Origin: Candidatus Paraburkholderia calva
GTDB taxonomy: Bacteria; Pseudomonadota; Gammaproteobacteria; Burkholderiales; Burkholderiaceae
NCBI GenBank assembly: GCA_001184395.1
Contig: LFLF01000028.1
Span: forward strand, 1 to 34,928
Length of the DNA: 34,928 bases
Direction of reading: 5' to 3'
Shown here: positions 17,710-27,247 of the stretch, in pieces
How the letters are laid out: each line of letters opens with the position of its first letter
Numbering within the stretch: the stretch's first letter is position 1
Notes under the pieces: model-generated
What the model was told of the DNA's origin: nothing
The model's input: only the letters and a program-made list of their open reading frames with translations
Database searches by the model: none
Program-made: the position numbers and the translations under genes

Positions 17710-18526
17710 ATGGCGACACGAAAGACGACGCGGATTCGCGTGGGTATCGGCGGCTGGAATTTCGAGCCTTGGCGCGGCACGTTCTACCCGAAGGATTTGA
17801 CGCAAAAACGCGAACTCGAATATGCGAGCCGCGCGCTCACGAGCATCGAAGTGAACGGCACGTTCTATAGTTCGCAGAAGCCTGCGACCTTTGCGAAGTG
17901 GCACGACGAGACGCCTGACGATTTCGTGTTTTCGCTGAGGGCGCCGCGTTATGCGATGCATCGCCGTGTACTCGCCGAAGCGGGTGGATTCGATCGAGCG
18001 ATTCTTCGCGAGCGGTGTACTGGAACTGCAGAACAAGCTCGGACCGGTCAACTGGCAGTTCGCGCCGACGAAGCAGTTCGACCCCGACGATTTCGAGAAC
18101 TTCCTGAAGCTGTTACCGGCGAAAGTACAAGGCAAGGCGATTCGCCACTCGATGGAAGTGCGGCACGAGAGTTTCGCCGATGCGGCATTCGTCAAGCTGC
18201 TGCGCAAGTACAAGATGGTGGTGGTAGTGGCGGGCGATTCGAAGTATCCGCAGATCGCCGACGTGACGGCGCCGTTCGTTTATACGCGAATCGTGGGTAC
18301 GACGGAAAAGCAGAAGAGCGGCTACGGCAAGGCGGCGCTCGATCGATGGACCGAGCGCGCGCGAGTGTGGGCGGCGGGCGGCGCGCCGGAGGATTTGGAT
18401 ACGTTCGGACCGGCGCCGAAAACGACGACGCGGGATGTTTTTCTGTATGTGATCAGCGGATACAAGGTGAGCAATCCGGCAGCGGCAATGGGGTTGGTAG
18501 CGCGGATTGAGAAGGCGAAGAAATGA
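17710..18526 (+). pseudogene. DUF72 (YecE-like) family protein, one frameshift
   Basis: ATG 17710 opens MATRKTTRIRVGIGGWNFEP with the family motif GGWxxxxWRGxFYP, then SIEVNGTFYSSQKPATFAKW and FVFSLRAPRYAMHRRVLAEA. One base change near 17985 moves the rest to the next frame: SIERFFASGVLELQNKLGPV, WQFAPTKQFDPDDFENFLKL, AIRHSMEVRHESFADAAFVK and the end GLVARIEKAKK. DUF72 proteins have a TIM-barrel fold and no agreed function. Apart from the one shift the sequence looks fresh, so the loss may be recent. Confidence 0.85.
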
Positions 18527-18560
18527 GCGTGCGAGTCAAAGAGCCACGCCCGGCGCAAAT

Positions 18561-18789
18561 CTAAGCCAACCCAATAATCGAATCAATAAGCTCAGCCTCG
18601 CCTTCGATACTTTCGTGGCCGACGAAGCGGGCCACGTCCATCCGTTCGTCTTCGAAAACATCGATCTCGATACGCTGGCCGACGACGGTCACGGAAACGA
18701 GGACGGTGTCCGGGCTATGTCGGCTAAGCGCATACGCGATCCTGGGCGCCGTCGAGCTTATTCAAGAGATCAAACAGCGGATGAGACAT
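18561..18789 (-). pseudogene. Small acidic immunity-like protein, frameshifted
   Basis: TAGGAGCC precedes ATG 18789, 8 bases after the stop of the large gene at 18798. The start MSHPLFDLLNKLDGAQ is followed by a one-base insertion (CAGG near 18741). The next frame reads IAYALSRHSPDTVLVSVTVV, GQRIEIDVFEDERMDVARFV and ends LIDSIIGLA. Short acidic proteins with the pattern VSVxVxGxRxEIDVFEDG directly behind a toxin gene are typical immunity proteins of polymorphic-toxin systems. No alternative start lies in the second frame, so functional protein is unlikely. Confidence 0.65.
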
Positions 18790-18797
18790 GGCGGCTC

Positions 18798-19595
18798 CTA
18801 CTTTTTGAATCGGTTGTCGTTAAGCAATTTGATCGCTTTGCGCGCGTCTTTGACTTCATCACAGGCATGGTTTTGAATGTCGGTATACTTCGAATCGAGG
18901 TACTGACTTGGAAACTCGCGCAAGTCAGACCCTTTGCATTCCGTAGAGATGATATCGCAAGCATACATATCGCCACGGCTTACGCCAGCGACGTCCAGAA
19001 CATCGACATTTAGCGGATCATGCTGGAACTCAATCGGTTGCGTACCACCGAGCAGAACAGCAGCGCCCTCGTTAGCGTCCCGAAATCGATTGGAGTCGAG
19101 AAGCGCTGTAGCGATCGTGCCGTTCGGCAGCATGTCACCCGGTCTCGCAAACCATGCCGCTAGACCGTCATTAGCCGGCAATCGAGGCGGAGTAGGAGAC
19201 ACATATCTAAGCAGATTCGACGTCGCGCGGTGCTCGCGCTTGAATAGAATAGCTGCGACGGCGTGAACGTAATAGAAAGCGGTCTGGGCGACCCGCTGCC
19301 ACTGCGACTGTCGAGACGCTCCCTCGGCGAGATCGAAGTGGCAGCCAATTCTGCCCGTTTCGAGAGCGCGCTTGATCCTCCAGCGCGCATCGATCGGATC
19401 CATCTCGCTCACGTCCAGCATCGCCTGCAGCTTCACCATGAAAGACTGATCGTGCGACCAGTGGTACATGTCCTTTAAAAACGCTCGCATGCTCAGAGAG
19501 ACGTGTAGCGCATGGTTGACGCTGATATTCGGTCTATCGCGCCAACGATGATACAGAGTGATGGACCACTTGTCGGCTCTGACTACGTTGCGCAA
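18798..19595 (-). CDS. Possible toxin-like protein with KLLNDNRFKK C-terminus (unknown function)
   Basis: A perfect AAAGGAGG lies 5 bases before TTG 19595, which I take as the start (an ATG at 19643 has no such site). The 265-residue product begins with RNVVRADKWSITLYHRWRDR, contains WRIKRALETGRIGCHFDLAE and a hydrophobic AFYYVHAVAAILF segment, and ends with a small domain, ECKGSDLREFPSQYLDSKY to KAIKLLNDNRFKK. Ends of this kind are familiar from C-terminal domains of bacterial polymorphic toxins; the exact family is not certain. There is no signal peptide. The linked immunity-like gene is broken. Codons look less GC-rich than the neighbours. Confidence 0.55.
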   Translation of the reverse strand: MRNVVRADKWSITLYHRWRDRPNISVNHALHVSLSMRAFLKDMYHWSHDQSFMVKLQAMLDVSEMDPIDARWRIKRALETGRIGCHFDLAEGASRQSQWQRVAQTAFYYVHAVAAILFKREHRATSNLLRYVSPTPPRLPANDGLAAWFARPGDMLPNGTIATALLDSNRFRDANEGAAVLLGGTQPIEFQHDPLNVDVLDVAGVSRGDMYACDIISTECKGSDLREFPSQYLDSKYTDIQNHACDEVKDARKAIKLLNDNRFKK

Positions 19596-19728
19596 TCGTG
19601 CCTCCTTTGAACACACTAGGACGACACAGTTAACACGACGCATCCGAACGGCAGTAGTGCTTTATTCCGAAAGACGAGGCGGCAGCGGCAAGCTCATCAT
19701 CCAATGCAACACAGATGCTCATTGCGCG

Positions 19729-19765
19729 AAAAAATCGGGGCGACCCGAATCCGGCCCGCCCCGAT
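19729..19765 (-). terminator. Rho-independent terminator of the gud operon
   Basis: On the minus strand ATCGGGGCG (19765-19757) pairs with CGCCCCGAT (19742-19734), then a T run reaches 19729. It lies about 70 bases after the gudD stop. Confidence 0.8.
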
Positions 19766-19833
19766 GCCTGGTTACTCACTGCTCGTTAGCCAGGACGACG
19801 CCATCGACGCCGTGCCGGCCCGCGACAAAATCC

Positions 19834-21126
19834 TCACCGTACCAAACAAGGCTTCTTATTATCGAACTTCCAGTTCGGAATCAGGTATTGCATGGCAACG
19901 CCGTCATCGCGTGCGCTGAGCCCATGCTGCTGATACAGCGCATGCGCCTTTTCCACCTCGTCCATATCCAGCTCTACGCCCAAACCCGCCACCTCCGGTA
20001 CCCGAACCTTTCCGCCGACGATCTTCAATGGATCGCGCGTCAAACGCTGTCCGTCCTGCCAGATCCAGTGCGTATCGATCGCCGTGATCTTGTCCGGTGC
20101 GGCAGCCGCGATGTGCGTGAACATCGCGAGAGACACATCGAAGTGGTTGTTCGAATGCAATCCCCACGTCAGCCCCCAGTTATTACACATCTGCGCTACG
20201 CGCACCGAGCCTTGCATAGTCCAGAAGTGCGGATCGGCCAGCGGAATATCGACCGATTGTAGTTGAATGGCATGGCCCATCTGATGCCAGTCGGTCGCGA
20301 TCATGTTGGTCGCCGTTGGCAGGCCGGTCGCACGGCGGAACTCGGCCATCACTTCACGGCCCGAGTAGCCGTTCTCCGCGCCGCACGGATCTTCCGCATA
20401 CGCGAGCACGTCGTGCTTGTCGCGGCACAGACGAACCGCCTCCGCCAGTAACCACGAGCCGTTCGGATCGAGCGTCACGCGCGCATTCGGGAAGCGTTCG
20501 GCCAGTGCCGTCACCGCTTCGATTTCCGCATCGCCCGCGAGCACGCTCCCCTTCAGCTTGAAGTCGTTGAAACCGTAACGCGTCTGCGCCGCTTCGGCGA
20601 GCCGCACGACCGCTTCCGGCGTCAGCGCGACTTCGGTTCGCACGCGCTCCCAGTCGTCCTTGCTATCCTCGCCCGATGCATACGGCAAATCGGTCTTGTT
20701 GCGATCGCTGACATAAAACAGATAGCCGAGCATCTCCACCTTATCGCGTTGCTGGCCTTTGCCGAGTAGAGCCGCGACCAGCACGCCGAGATGTTTGCCG
20801 AGCAGATCGAAGGTCTGCAGCCCGCGGCCCCCCCGAATCGCGGTCCGCGAATGCCGTGCGCACCTTGTTCAGAATGGCTTGCAGATTGCCGATCGACTAG
20901 CTGACAATATAAGTGCGCGTATCGTCGATGGTCTTGCGAATCGCCTCGCCGCCCGGCACTTCGCCGACGCCTGTATTACCGGCGCTGTCCGTCAGGATCA
21001 CGATGTTGCGCGTGAAAAACGGACCGTGCGCGCCGGAGAGGTTCATCAGCATGCTGTCACGGCCTACGGAACGACGTGCAATTCGGTGACTTTCGGAGTG
21101 GCGTTGGGTTTGGCGATGTTGGACAT
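19834..21126 (-). pseudogene. gudD: Glucarate dehydratase, decayed at its N-terminal half
   Basis: This enolase-superfamily enzyme converts D-glucarate to 5-keto-4-deoxyglucarate. From ATG 21126 the pieces are [20 protein letters not shown], a frame break near 21065, [20 protein letters not shown], then a TAG near 20897 and missing residues up to about 20790. From there to the end the frame is open: [13 protein letters not shown] (catalytic Lys), [11 protein letters not shown] and YAEDPCGAE and [10 protein letters not shown] (metal ligands), and [11 protein letters not shown] (catalytic His). The final 316 residues look unharmed, but the capping domain is wrecked. It is the last gene of the gudP-lactonase-gudD transcript. 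Confidence 0.88.
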
Positions 21127-21167
21127 GAGCGTGATCAGGTGAGTTGGATAAAAAATTAAGCGCGAAA

Positions 21168-22238
21168 TCAGGCACGCGCGACGATCTCGACCCAGTTACC
21201 GCCCTTGCCGCCTTCGCATCGCGAAAGTAGCGTGAGCGCGCCAGTTTCGGCGTCGATGGAGTAAGCGGAAACGTGCGTGGACTTTTCGCCGCACGCCGCC
21301 AGAAAGCGCCCGGTCACGTCGATGCGAAAGCCGCGCGGCTGGGTTTCGGTATCGGTGAAGCCAGCGTAGGCCAACGCGCCGTCGTCCTGCACACGAAACG
21401 CGATCAGCCGGCTCGACGTGCGTTCCGAGACGTACACGAAGCGCCCGTCCGGCGTCACCTGAATATCGGCGCCCCAGATGAGCGTCGCGAGTTCGGCGGG
21501 ATCGTTCCGCTTGCCGCTCGCGAAACTCGGCCGCGCGCGGCCCGGCTTCAGATGCGACAAGGCGGGCGCCGGCTCCGACAGCTTCATCGCGCCGAGCTTG
21601 CCAGTGTGCGGATCCAGCGCGAACGCGGCGACCGTCGCACGAAATTCGCTCACGACGTACAGCGTGGCTTCATCCGGCGAGAAACGCATGTGACGCGGGC
21701 CGAATTTCCCCTCGACCGGAACGACGTCGAGCGCATGCAGCGCACCATCGCGCAGGTCGAAGCAGTGAATCGTGTCCGCGCCGAGCGACGCCACATACAT
21801 ATGACGCCCATCGCGCGACGACACCGCGGAATGCGCGTGCTCGATGCCATCGGCGAATTGCAGCGTGGCGCCCCCGCCTTGCGCGATGCGCGTGGCGTCG
21901 TAAAGACTCGCGCGATGCTCGCCGTACGACGCGCCCAGCAAATAGCGCCCCGATGCGTCTGCCGAAAGATACGCGAGATTCGATTCGATCGGCGCGGCAT
22001 GAAGACGCGTGAGCGTGCCCGCCTCAGCATCGAACGCGAAGGTCACGATGCCCGGCGGCTCGCCGCGTGTCGCGGCGTAGAGCGTGGCACCGTCGGGCGA
22101 CCAGGCGAGCGGCATCACGTTCGCACCGGCGCGGTAGCACGTCTCCGGTGCGAGCGTGCCGCTGGCGGCATCGAGTCGATAAGCGCCGATCTCGCCGTCC
22201 GCCGCGTTGGATACGAATACCGAGTAAATCTGTGTCAT
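21168..22238 (-). CDS. Lactonase-family (6-phosphogluconolactonase-type) beta-propeller protein
   Basis: The 356-residue frame is complete. It reads as a seven-bladed propeller with repeated blades such as [60 protein letters not shown] and [20 protein letters not shown]. This is the PF10282-type lactonase family, whose members open gluconolactone-type rings. Its place between gudP and gudD suggests it hydrolyses the lactone form of glucarate or a related sugar acid. It is the only intact member of the operon. The family is confident; the substrate is inferred from context. Confidence 0.85.
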   Translation of the reverse strand: MTQIYSVFVSNAADGEIGAYRLDAASGTLAPETCYRAGANVMPLAWSPDGATLYAATRGEPPGIVTFAFDAEAGTLTRLHAAPIESNLAYLSADASGRYLLGASYGEHRASLYDATRIAQGGGATLQFADGIEHAHSAVSSRDGRHMYVASLGADTIHCFDLRDGALHALDVVPVEGKFGPRHMRFSPDEATLYVVSEFRATVAAFALDPHTGKLGAMKLSEPAPALSHLKPGRARPSFASGKRNDPAELATLIWGADIQVTPDGRFVYVSERTSSRLIAFRVQDDGALAYAGFTDTETQPRGFRIDVTGRFLAACGEKSTHVSAYSIDAETGALTLLSRCEGGKGGNWVEIVARA

Positions 22239-22256
22239 GTCGAATTTCCGTGGTCT

Positions 22257-23625
22257 TCAGTGCACGTTGTGCGGCGCCAAATGGCCGCTGGGCGTGTCGT
22301 CTTCGCGCTTGTTGCGCGTGAGGAAACCCGCCGCCGTGATCAGCAATGTGATGCCGAGCGCATACAGACCACCCGACACCGAGCCGGTGTGCTGCTGAAG
22401 ATACCCGAAAGATACCCGAAAGTCGCAGGCGCGAAGAAGCCGCCCAGGTTGCCCACCGAATTGATCAGCGCGATCACGCCCGCCGCGACGCGCGCATCAA
22501 GATAGTCTTGCGGAATCGGCCAGAACAGCGACGAAGCCGCCTTGAAGCCGATGGCCGAAAAACAGATCGCGACGAACGACAGCACCGGATTGCCGGTCGT
22601 CGATACGAATAGCCCGTACGCCGCGGTAACGAGAGTCGTGGCCATCCACGCCTGCTGGAAGCGGAAGCGCGCGGAGAGCATCGAGAACACATACATCGCG
22701 ACCATTGCGATGAGCCAGGGAATCGTATTGAACAGGCCAACCTGGAAGTCGGTGAGACCGCCCATCTTGCGGATGATCGTCGGCAGCCAGAAGGTCGCGG
22801 CGTAGATCGTCAACTGGATCGCGAAGTACAGGAAGCAGAACAGCAGAATCTGCGGGTTTTTCAGCAGTTTGAGCAGGCACGTGACGGCCGCCACTCGCGG
22901 CCACGCGCTCGGCCTGCTCGTTGGCGATCGTGTCGGCAAGCGTGCTGCGTTCGGCGGGCGTGAGCCAGTGTGCGTCGGCGATGCGCGATTTCAGCAGCAT
23001 CCAGCCCACGCCGCACAGGAATACGGAGAAAACGCCTTCGATGATGAACATCCACTGCCAGCCCTTGAAGCCCAGACCGGTGATCGACAGCAGACTGCCT
23101 TTGATATGGCCCTAAATTACGAACGCGAACGCGGAACTGCCGAGAAACACCACAATGGCCTTGCCGCGTTCCTTCTGCGGCAGCCATTGCGTGAAATAAA
23201 ACACCACGCCCGGAAAAACCCCGCCTCCGCCACGCCAAGCAGAAAGCACAGCACGTAGAACGAGGTGTCGTTCTACACGAACGCTATCACTGCCGCGACG
23301 ATGCCCCACGTTCCCATGATGCGCGTGAGCCAGGCGCGTGCCGTACTTCTGCATCACACGTTCGACGGCACTTCGAACAGCGCATAACCGACGAAGAAGA
23401 GCCCGTTGCCCAGTCCATACGACACCGCACCGATACCGAGATCGGCCTGCATATGCTAATTCACGAAGCCGACGTTCACACGGTCGATGTATTCGCGATG
23501 AACATGACGAGAAACAAAGGCAGCACGTGCTACTTGACCTTCGAACTTGCCGATTCGAGCAGGTCGTCGGACGAGGTGGTGGGTGGATTGCAAGGGTTTT
23601 TCCAGTCTCGACTGCGGTCTGCCAT
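22257..23625 (-). pseudogene. gudP: MFS glucarate/sugar-acid transporter (GudP type), multiply disrupted
   Basis: Restored pieces in order: MADRSR at ATG 23625, SSDDLLESASSKVK then TAG, HVLPLFLVMFIAN, NVGFVN (family IDRVNxG motif shifted), GIGAVSYGLGNGLFFVGYAL, GVVFYFTQWLPQKERGKAIV, a TAG at 23115-23113, GFKGWQWMFIIEGVFSVFLC, NPQILLFCFLYFAIQLTIYA, FWLPTIIRKMGGLTDFQVGL and a C-terminus ending GHLAPHNVH. At least three stops, several shifts and an 11-bp tandem duplication are present. The anion:cation symporter subfamily takes up glucarate, galactarate and similar acids. The gene is thoroughly dead. Confidence 0.85.
22399..22420. repeat. Exact 11-bp tandem duplication in gudP
   Basis: AGATACCCGAA occurs twice in a row (22399-22409, 22410-22420). 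On the coding strand the original reads FGYLQQHTGSV; the extra copy turns it into FGYLSGIF and shifts the frame. Confidence 0.85.
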
Positions 23626-23798
23626 GGCAAGCATAACTAACCATGAGGACATCTTATAATAAGGATCATTCATGTTGCTCGCAGCGCCGAATTGACGATT
23701 CACACGCGCGACGACATGATGTGTTGTCCGACATCTGCCGCTAACGCCTGCATTGCGCGGCACGTGCTGCTCTGCGATGTCCGATGACACCCGCTCAC

Positions 23799-23822
23799 TC
23801 TTAATGATCCTCTTAATGATCC
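23799..23822. repeat. Exact 12-bp tandem repeat just upstream of the GntR-type regulator start
   Basis: TCTTAATGATCC occurs twice in a row (23799-23810, 23811-23822), 6 bases before ATG 23829. AAGGATCATT, the reverse complement of its core, occurs at about 23660 near the gudP start, so the motif may be a regulator or promoter element in the divergent gud control region. TTGTCCGACAT (23724-23734) resembles a GntR/FadR-type half-palindrome. Confidence 0.55.
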
Positions 23823-23828
23823 GCATAG

Positions 23829-24524
23829 ATGGCCAGTCTCACCGATAAAGTCGTCGCAACACTCGTCGAGATATCAAGCGCAACGCGCTGCGTCCCGGCG
23901 ACAAGATTTCCACCGAAGCCGCGCTGATGAAGTAACTTGCGGTCAGCCGCTCGGTCGTGCGCGAAGCCATGTCGCGATTACAGACGGCGCATGTCGTGGA
24001 GACGCGGCACGGCGTCGGCACGTTTATTCTTGCGCCCGCAGATCGCGAGTCGGTACGTCTGCCGGATGCGAATCTGTCGAGTTTGCTCGACATCATGGCG
24101 ATCATCGAATTCCGCATCGATCTGGAAGGCGCGGCGGCGCTTGCCGCGGGCCGGCGCACAGAGAAGCATCTGAAGCAGATTGCCGCCGGGCGTTTCGAGG
24201 TACAGGTCCTCAGCAGCAGTACCGATGTCCTGGAACACGACGTCGAGTTTCATTTGCCGCTCGCGCGCGCGAGCGGCAATTGCTATTCTACGATGTGCTG
24301 AGTTAGATGGGACGGGGCGTGAGTCCGCACATGCGGCCGGGCAAGGCGGAGATTGCCGAACTGGATCAGATCGAGCGATTGTGGCACGTGTTGAGCTAGC
24401 ACAAGGCGACCTCTATCGGGCGATCGTGCGACAAGACGCCGACGACGTGCTCGCCGCGATGCGGATGCACTTGAGCAATAGCCGCGAGCGCCTGAGAGAT
24501 GTGCACCGTGCTTCTGGTCAGTGA
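23829..24524 (+). pseudogene. GntR/FadR-type (FCD) transcriptional regulator, decayed
   Basis: ATG 23829 opens MASLTDKVVATLVE. After a frame break near 23870 the winged-helix part is LRPGDKISTEAALMK, TAA at 23933-23935 where CAA (Gln) fits, then LAVSRSVVREAMSRLQTAHV and ETRHGVGTFIL. The FCD ligand domain follows: IMAIIEFRIDLEGAAALAAG, FEVQVLSSSTDVLEHDVEFH, further breaks near 24190 and 24290, a TAG at 24304-24306, and an end LAAMRMHLSNSRERLRDV. FCD regulators usually repress sugar-acid operons until the acid binds. Divergent from gudP, it was probably the gud regulator. Confidence 0.82.
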
Positions 24525-24889
24525 GTGCGGTTGGTGTTATTGCTCTGGGTTTGGGCAGTGCTGCCTGCGTATCTAAGTAAGTCAGAAGTAGCGTATGGTA
24601 TGTATAGTAGAGGTTAACAAGCTCGCCACTTTTTACTGGATAACTACCTCGGCCCGTTTCGCGTCAAAGGTTTACGCGCTCAATAACTCCGGTATGAAGT
24701 CGCGGATTACGGCGCGAAGCCGGGACAACTTTCGTGACTTTTGCAGAATCACGAAGTTGCCAAGAAAGCGCCAACAGCCAAACGGCTGCGGTGCTCACAG
24801 GGTTGTTCACAGACCGATAACATGCCCTGGTGCCAGTAAGCCGACGCGATTGCCTTCTCCTTCTATTTGCCTCGCCAAGCATTCCATCC
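24525..24889. other. 365-bp stretch without a recognisable gene
   Basis: I find no family-like protein on either strand. An open plus-strand frame (24595-24945) overlaps the next gene out of frame and has no plausible content. A few near-matches to DnaA boxes are too scattered to mean an origin. Base composition is less GC-rich than the flanks. Confidence 0.5.
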
Positions 24890-25260
24890 ATGCCCTCAAA
24901 AATCCGCAACTCCCTGCTCTGGATTCTCGAACCCTTCGACGGTGATGAGACGTTTCTTCACAAACAAATGTTTGGCTGCGACGCGGCCTACATCGATGGG
25001 CTGTTGTGCCTCGTGATTGCGGACCGCAACGAGCCGTGGAATGGGCTGCTGGTCTGCACGTCGCAGGATCGCCATGAGGCGTTGATGGAGGAACTCCCGG
25101 CATGTGGCCGCACAAGGTGCTCGGCAAATGGCTTTACGTGCCGCAGGGCGATATCGCGTTCGAGGACACCTGAAGCAGGTCATCGAACTGGTGTTTGCCC
25201 GCGATGGGCGCATCGGCGTGGAGCCGAAGCCGTGCCGGAGGCCTCGGCACGGCTAGGTCT
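24890..25260 (+). pseudogene. Small conserved protein (possibly TfoX-N-like), frameshifted
   Basis: ATG 24890 opens MPSKIRNSLLWILEPFDGDE, then HKQMFGCDAAYIDGLLCLVI and PWNGLLVCTSQDRHEALMEE. Near 25105 the frame is lost, and the next frames continue PHKVLGKWLYVPQGDIAFED, then QVIELVFARDGRIGVEPKP. Two shifts in all. The MFGxxAxYxDGLL pattern recalls TfoX N-terminal domains, but I do not hold this firmly. The function is unknown. It ends just before the glmS terminator and is convergent with glmS. Confidence 0.65.
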
Positions 25261-25292
25261 CGAAGTTCTTGCGTGAAGTGGGCGAACTTCAA

Positions 25293-25320
25293 CAAAAAAA
25301 GCCCGCGCTTTTGCGCGGGT
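25293..25320 (-). terminator. Rho-independent terminator of glmU-glmS
   Basis: On the minus strand CCCGCGC and GCGCGGG pair (25319-25313 and 25308-25302) around AAAA, and a seven-base T run follows (25300-25294). It lies about 50 bases after the glmS stop. Confidence 0.85.
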
Positions 25321-25371
25321 CTTCGACGTGATGCCTGAGGAGAGGAGAGAAAACACCTGAGGCCTACTCCC

Positions 25372-27189
25372 TCACTCCACCGTCACCGACTTCGCAAGAT
25401 TCCGCGGCTTATCCACGTCCGTGCCACGCGCGCACGCCGTGTGATACGCCAGCAACTGCAGCGGTACCACGTGCAGAATCGGCGACAGCGCGCCGTAGTG
25501 TTCCGGCATGCGGATCACGTGAATGCCGTCTTCGCTTACGATCCGCGTGTCCGCATCCGCGAACACATACAGTTCACCGCCGCGCGCGCGCACTTCCTGC
25601 ATGTTCGACTTGAGTTTTTCCAGCAGCTTATCGTTCGGCGCGACCGTGACCACTGGCATTGCTTCCGTCACAAGCGCGAGCGGCCCGTGCTTCAACTCGC
25701 CAGCCATATACGCCTCCGCGTGGATATATGAAATTTCCTTCAACTTCAGCGCGCCTTCGAGCACGATCGGATAGTGCAGCCCGCGCCCGAGGAACAGCGC
25801 ATTTTCCTTGCGCGCGAACTCCTCCGACCACGCGATGATCTGCGGCTCTAGCGCCAACACGCTATTGAGCGCCGCCGGCAGGTGGCGCAGTTGTGCGAGA
25901 TACGCCACTTCCTGTTTCGCATCGACGAAACCGCGCATTTTGGCGAGCGTGATGGCCAGCACGAACAGCGCAGTGAGTTGCGTCGTGAACGCCTTCGTCG
26001 ATGCCACGCCGATCTCCGTCCCCGCGTGCGTCAGGAACGCGAGTTCCGTCTGACGCACCATCGCGCTCGTCGCGACGTTGCAGACGGCGAGCGTGTGCTT
26101 GTGACCGAGCGACTGCGCATGCTTGAGCGCGGCGATCGTATCCGCCGTTTCGCCCGACTGCGAGATCGTCACGACCAGCGCCTTCGGATTGGGCACCGAC
26201 TCGCGATAGCGATATTCGCTCGCGATTTCCACCTGCGTTGGAATCTTTGCGATGGATTCGAGCCAGTACTTTGCCGTCAGCCCCGAGTAATAGCTCGTGC
26301 CGCAAGCCAGAATCAAAATGCTGTCGATGCCCGCGAACACTTCGTCCGCACTGTCGCCGAACAGCTTCGCTTCGAAGCTGTCGCTTTGCGGAATCGTGTC
26401 GGTGATCGCGCGCGGTTGCTCGAAAATTTCCTTCTGCATGAAGTGACGATACGGCCCGAGCTCCACCGCGCCGCCATACGACGACACCGTGCGCACTTCG
26501 TGCTGCGCCGGCATGCCTTCGCGATCAAAGATCTTCACGCCGTCCAGCGCAAGTTCGACGACATCGCCTTCTTCCAGAAACGCGAAACGGTTCGTACTGC
26601 CCGCGAGCGCCAGCGCATCGGATGCGAGGAAATTCTCACCCTCGCCCACGCCGACCACGAGCGGCGAACCCTGACGCGCGCCGACCACCGTATGCGGCTG
26701 ATCCTTGTGGATCGCCCCGATCGCATACGCGCCATGCAGTTGCTTCACGGCGTCGCGGACAGTCTGGAAAAGATTGCCGCGATACATGCTATGGATCAGA
26801 TGCACGATGACTTCCGTATCGGTCTGCGTGACGAACTCATAGCCCTTGCCGCGCAGCATCTCGCGCAGCGATTCGTAGTTCTCGATGATGCCGTTATGTA
26901 CCAGTGCCACCGTATCGCGCGAGAAGATCGGATGCGCGTTGTGCGTCACCGGCGCGCCGTGCGTTGCCCAGCGCGTGTGCGCGATTCCAGTCACGCCGGT
27001 GAGTTGTGTCTCGCGGACCTGATCGTCGAGATCGGCCACGCGCGCGGTGCTGCGCGCGCGACGCGGACCGCCGCCGCTCAAAATGGCGACGCCGCACGAG
27101 TCGTATCCGCGATATTCGAGTCGGCGCAGTCCTTCGACGAGCACCGGAACGATGTTACGTTGCGCAACCGCGCCAACAATTCCGCACAT
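25372..27189 (-). CDS. glmS: Glutamine:fructose-6-phosphate aminotransferase
   Basis: The enzyme makes glucosamine-6-phosphate, the first committed step to UDP-GlcNAc for peptidoglycan and lipopolysaccharide. The 605-residue product begins [10 protein letters not shown] with the catalytic Cys2, then [24 protein letters not shown] and [11 protein letters not shown] (glutaminase domain, residues 1-240). Two SIS domains follow with [30 protein letters not shown] and the end [10 protein letters not shown]. It lies 58 bases downstream of glmU on the same strand, with one terminator after it. I see no ribozyme-like leader. It is intact, as an essential gene should be. Confidence 0.97.
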   Translation of the reverse strand: MCGIVGAVAQRNIVPVLVEGLRRLEYRGYDSCGVAILSGGGPRRARSTARVADLDDQVRETQLTGVTGIAHTRWATHGAPVTHNAHPIFSRDTVALVHNGIIENYESLREMLRGKGYEFVTQTDTEVIVHLIHSMYRGNLFQTVRDAVKQLHGAYAIGAIHKDQPHTVVGARQGSPLVVGVGEGENFLASDALALAGSTNRFAFLEEGDVVELALDGVKIFDREGMPAQHEVRTVSSYGGAVELGPYRHFMQKEIFEQPRAITDTIPQSDSFEAKLFGDSADEVFAGIDSILILACGTSYYSGLTAKYWLESIAKIPTQVEIASEYRYRESVPNPKALVVTISQSGETADTIAALKHAQSLGHKHTLAVCNVATSAMVRQTELAFLTHAGTEIGVASTKAFTTQLTALFVLAITLAKMRGFVDAKQEVAYLAQLRHLPAALNSVLALEPQIIAWSEEFARKENALFLGRGLHYPIVLEGALKLKEISYIHAEAYMAGELKHGPLALVTEAMPVVTVAPNDKLLEKLKSNMQEVRARGGELYVFADADTRIVSEDGIHVIRMPEHYGALSPILHVVPLQLLAYHTACARGTDVDKPRNLAKSVTVE

Positions 27190-27247
27190 GGGGCGTTGAT
27201 CCTCAGATGACTTCGATTCACGGCGCGAGCGCTATGCGCGCGCCCGA

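Noticed and set aside
24600-24830. Possible replication origin (TGGATAAC and TTGTTCACA resemble DnaA boxes)
   Set aside because: Only two imperfect boxes, no AT-rich unwinding region and no dnaA, dnaN or parAB nearby.
26053-27210. Long plus-strand frames antisense to glmS and glmU (25882-27210, 27398-28612)
   Set aside because: They mirror the coding strand, have no plausible starts or motifs and are explained by GC-rich codon bias.
25321-27247. glmS ribozyme or other riboswitch upstream of glmS
   Set aside because: Only 58 bases separate glmU and glmS, with no conserved ribozyme core; such ribozymes are known mainly from Gram-positive bacteria.
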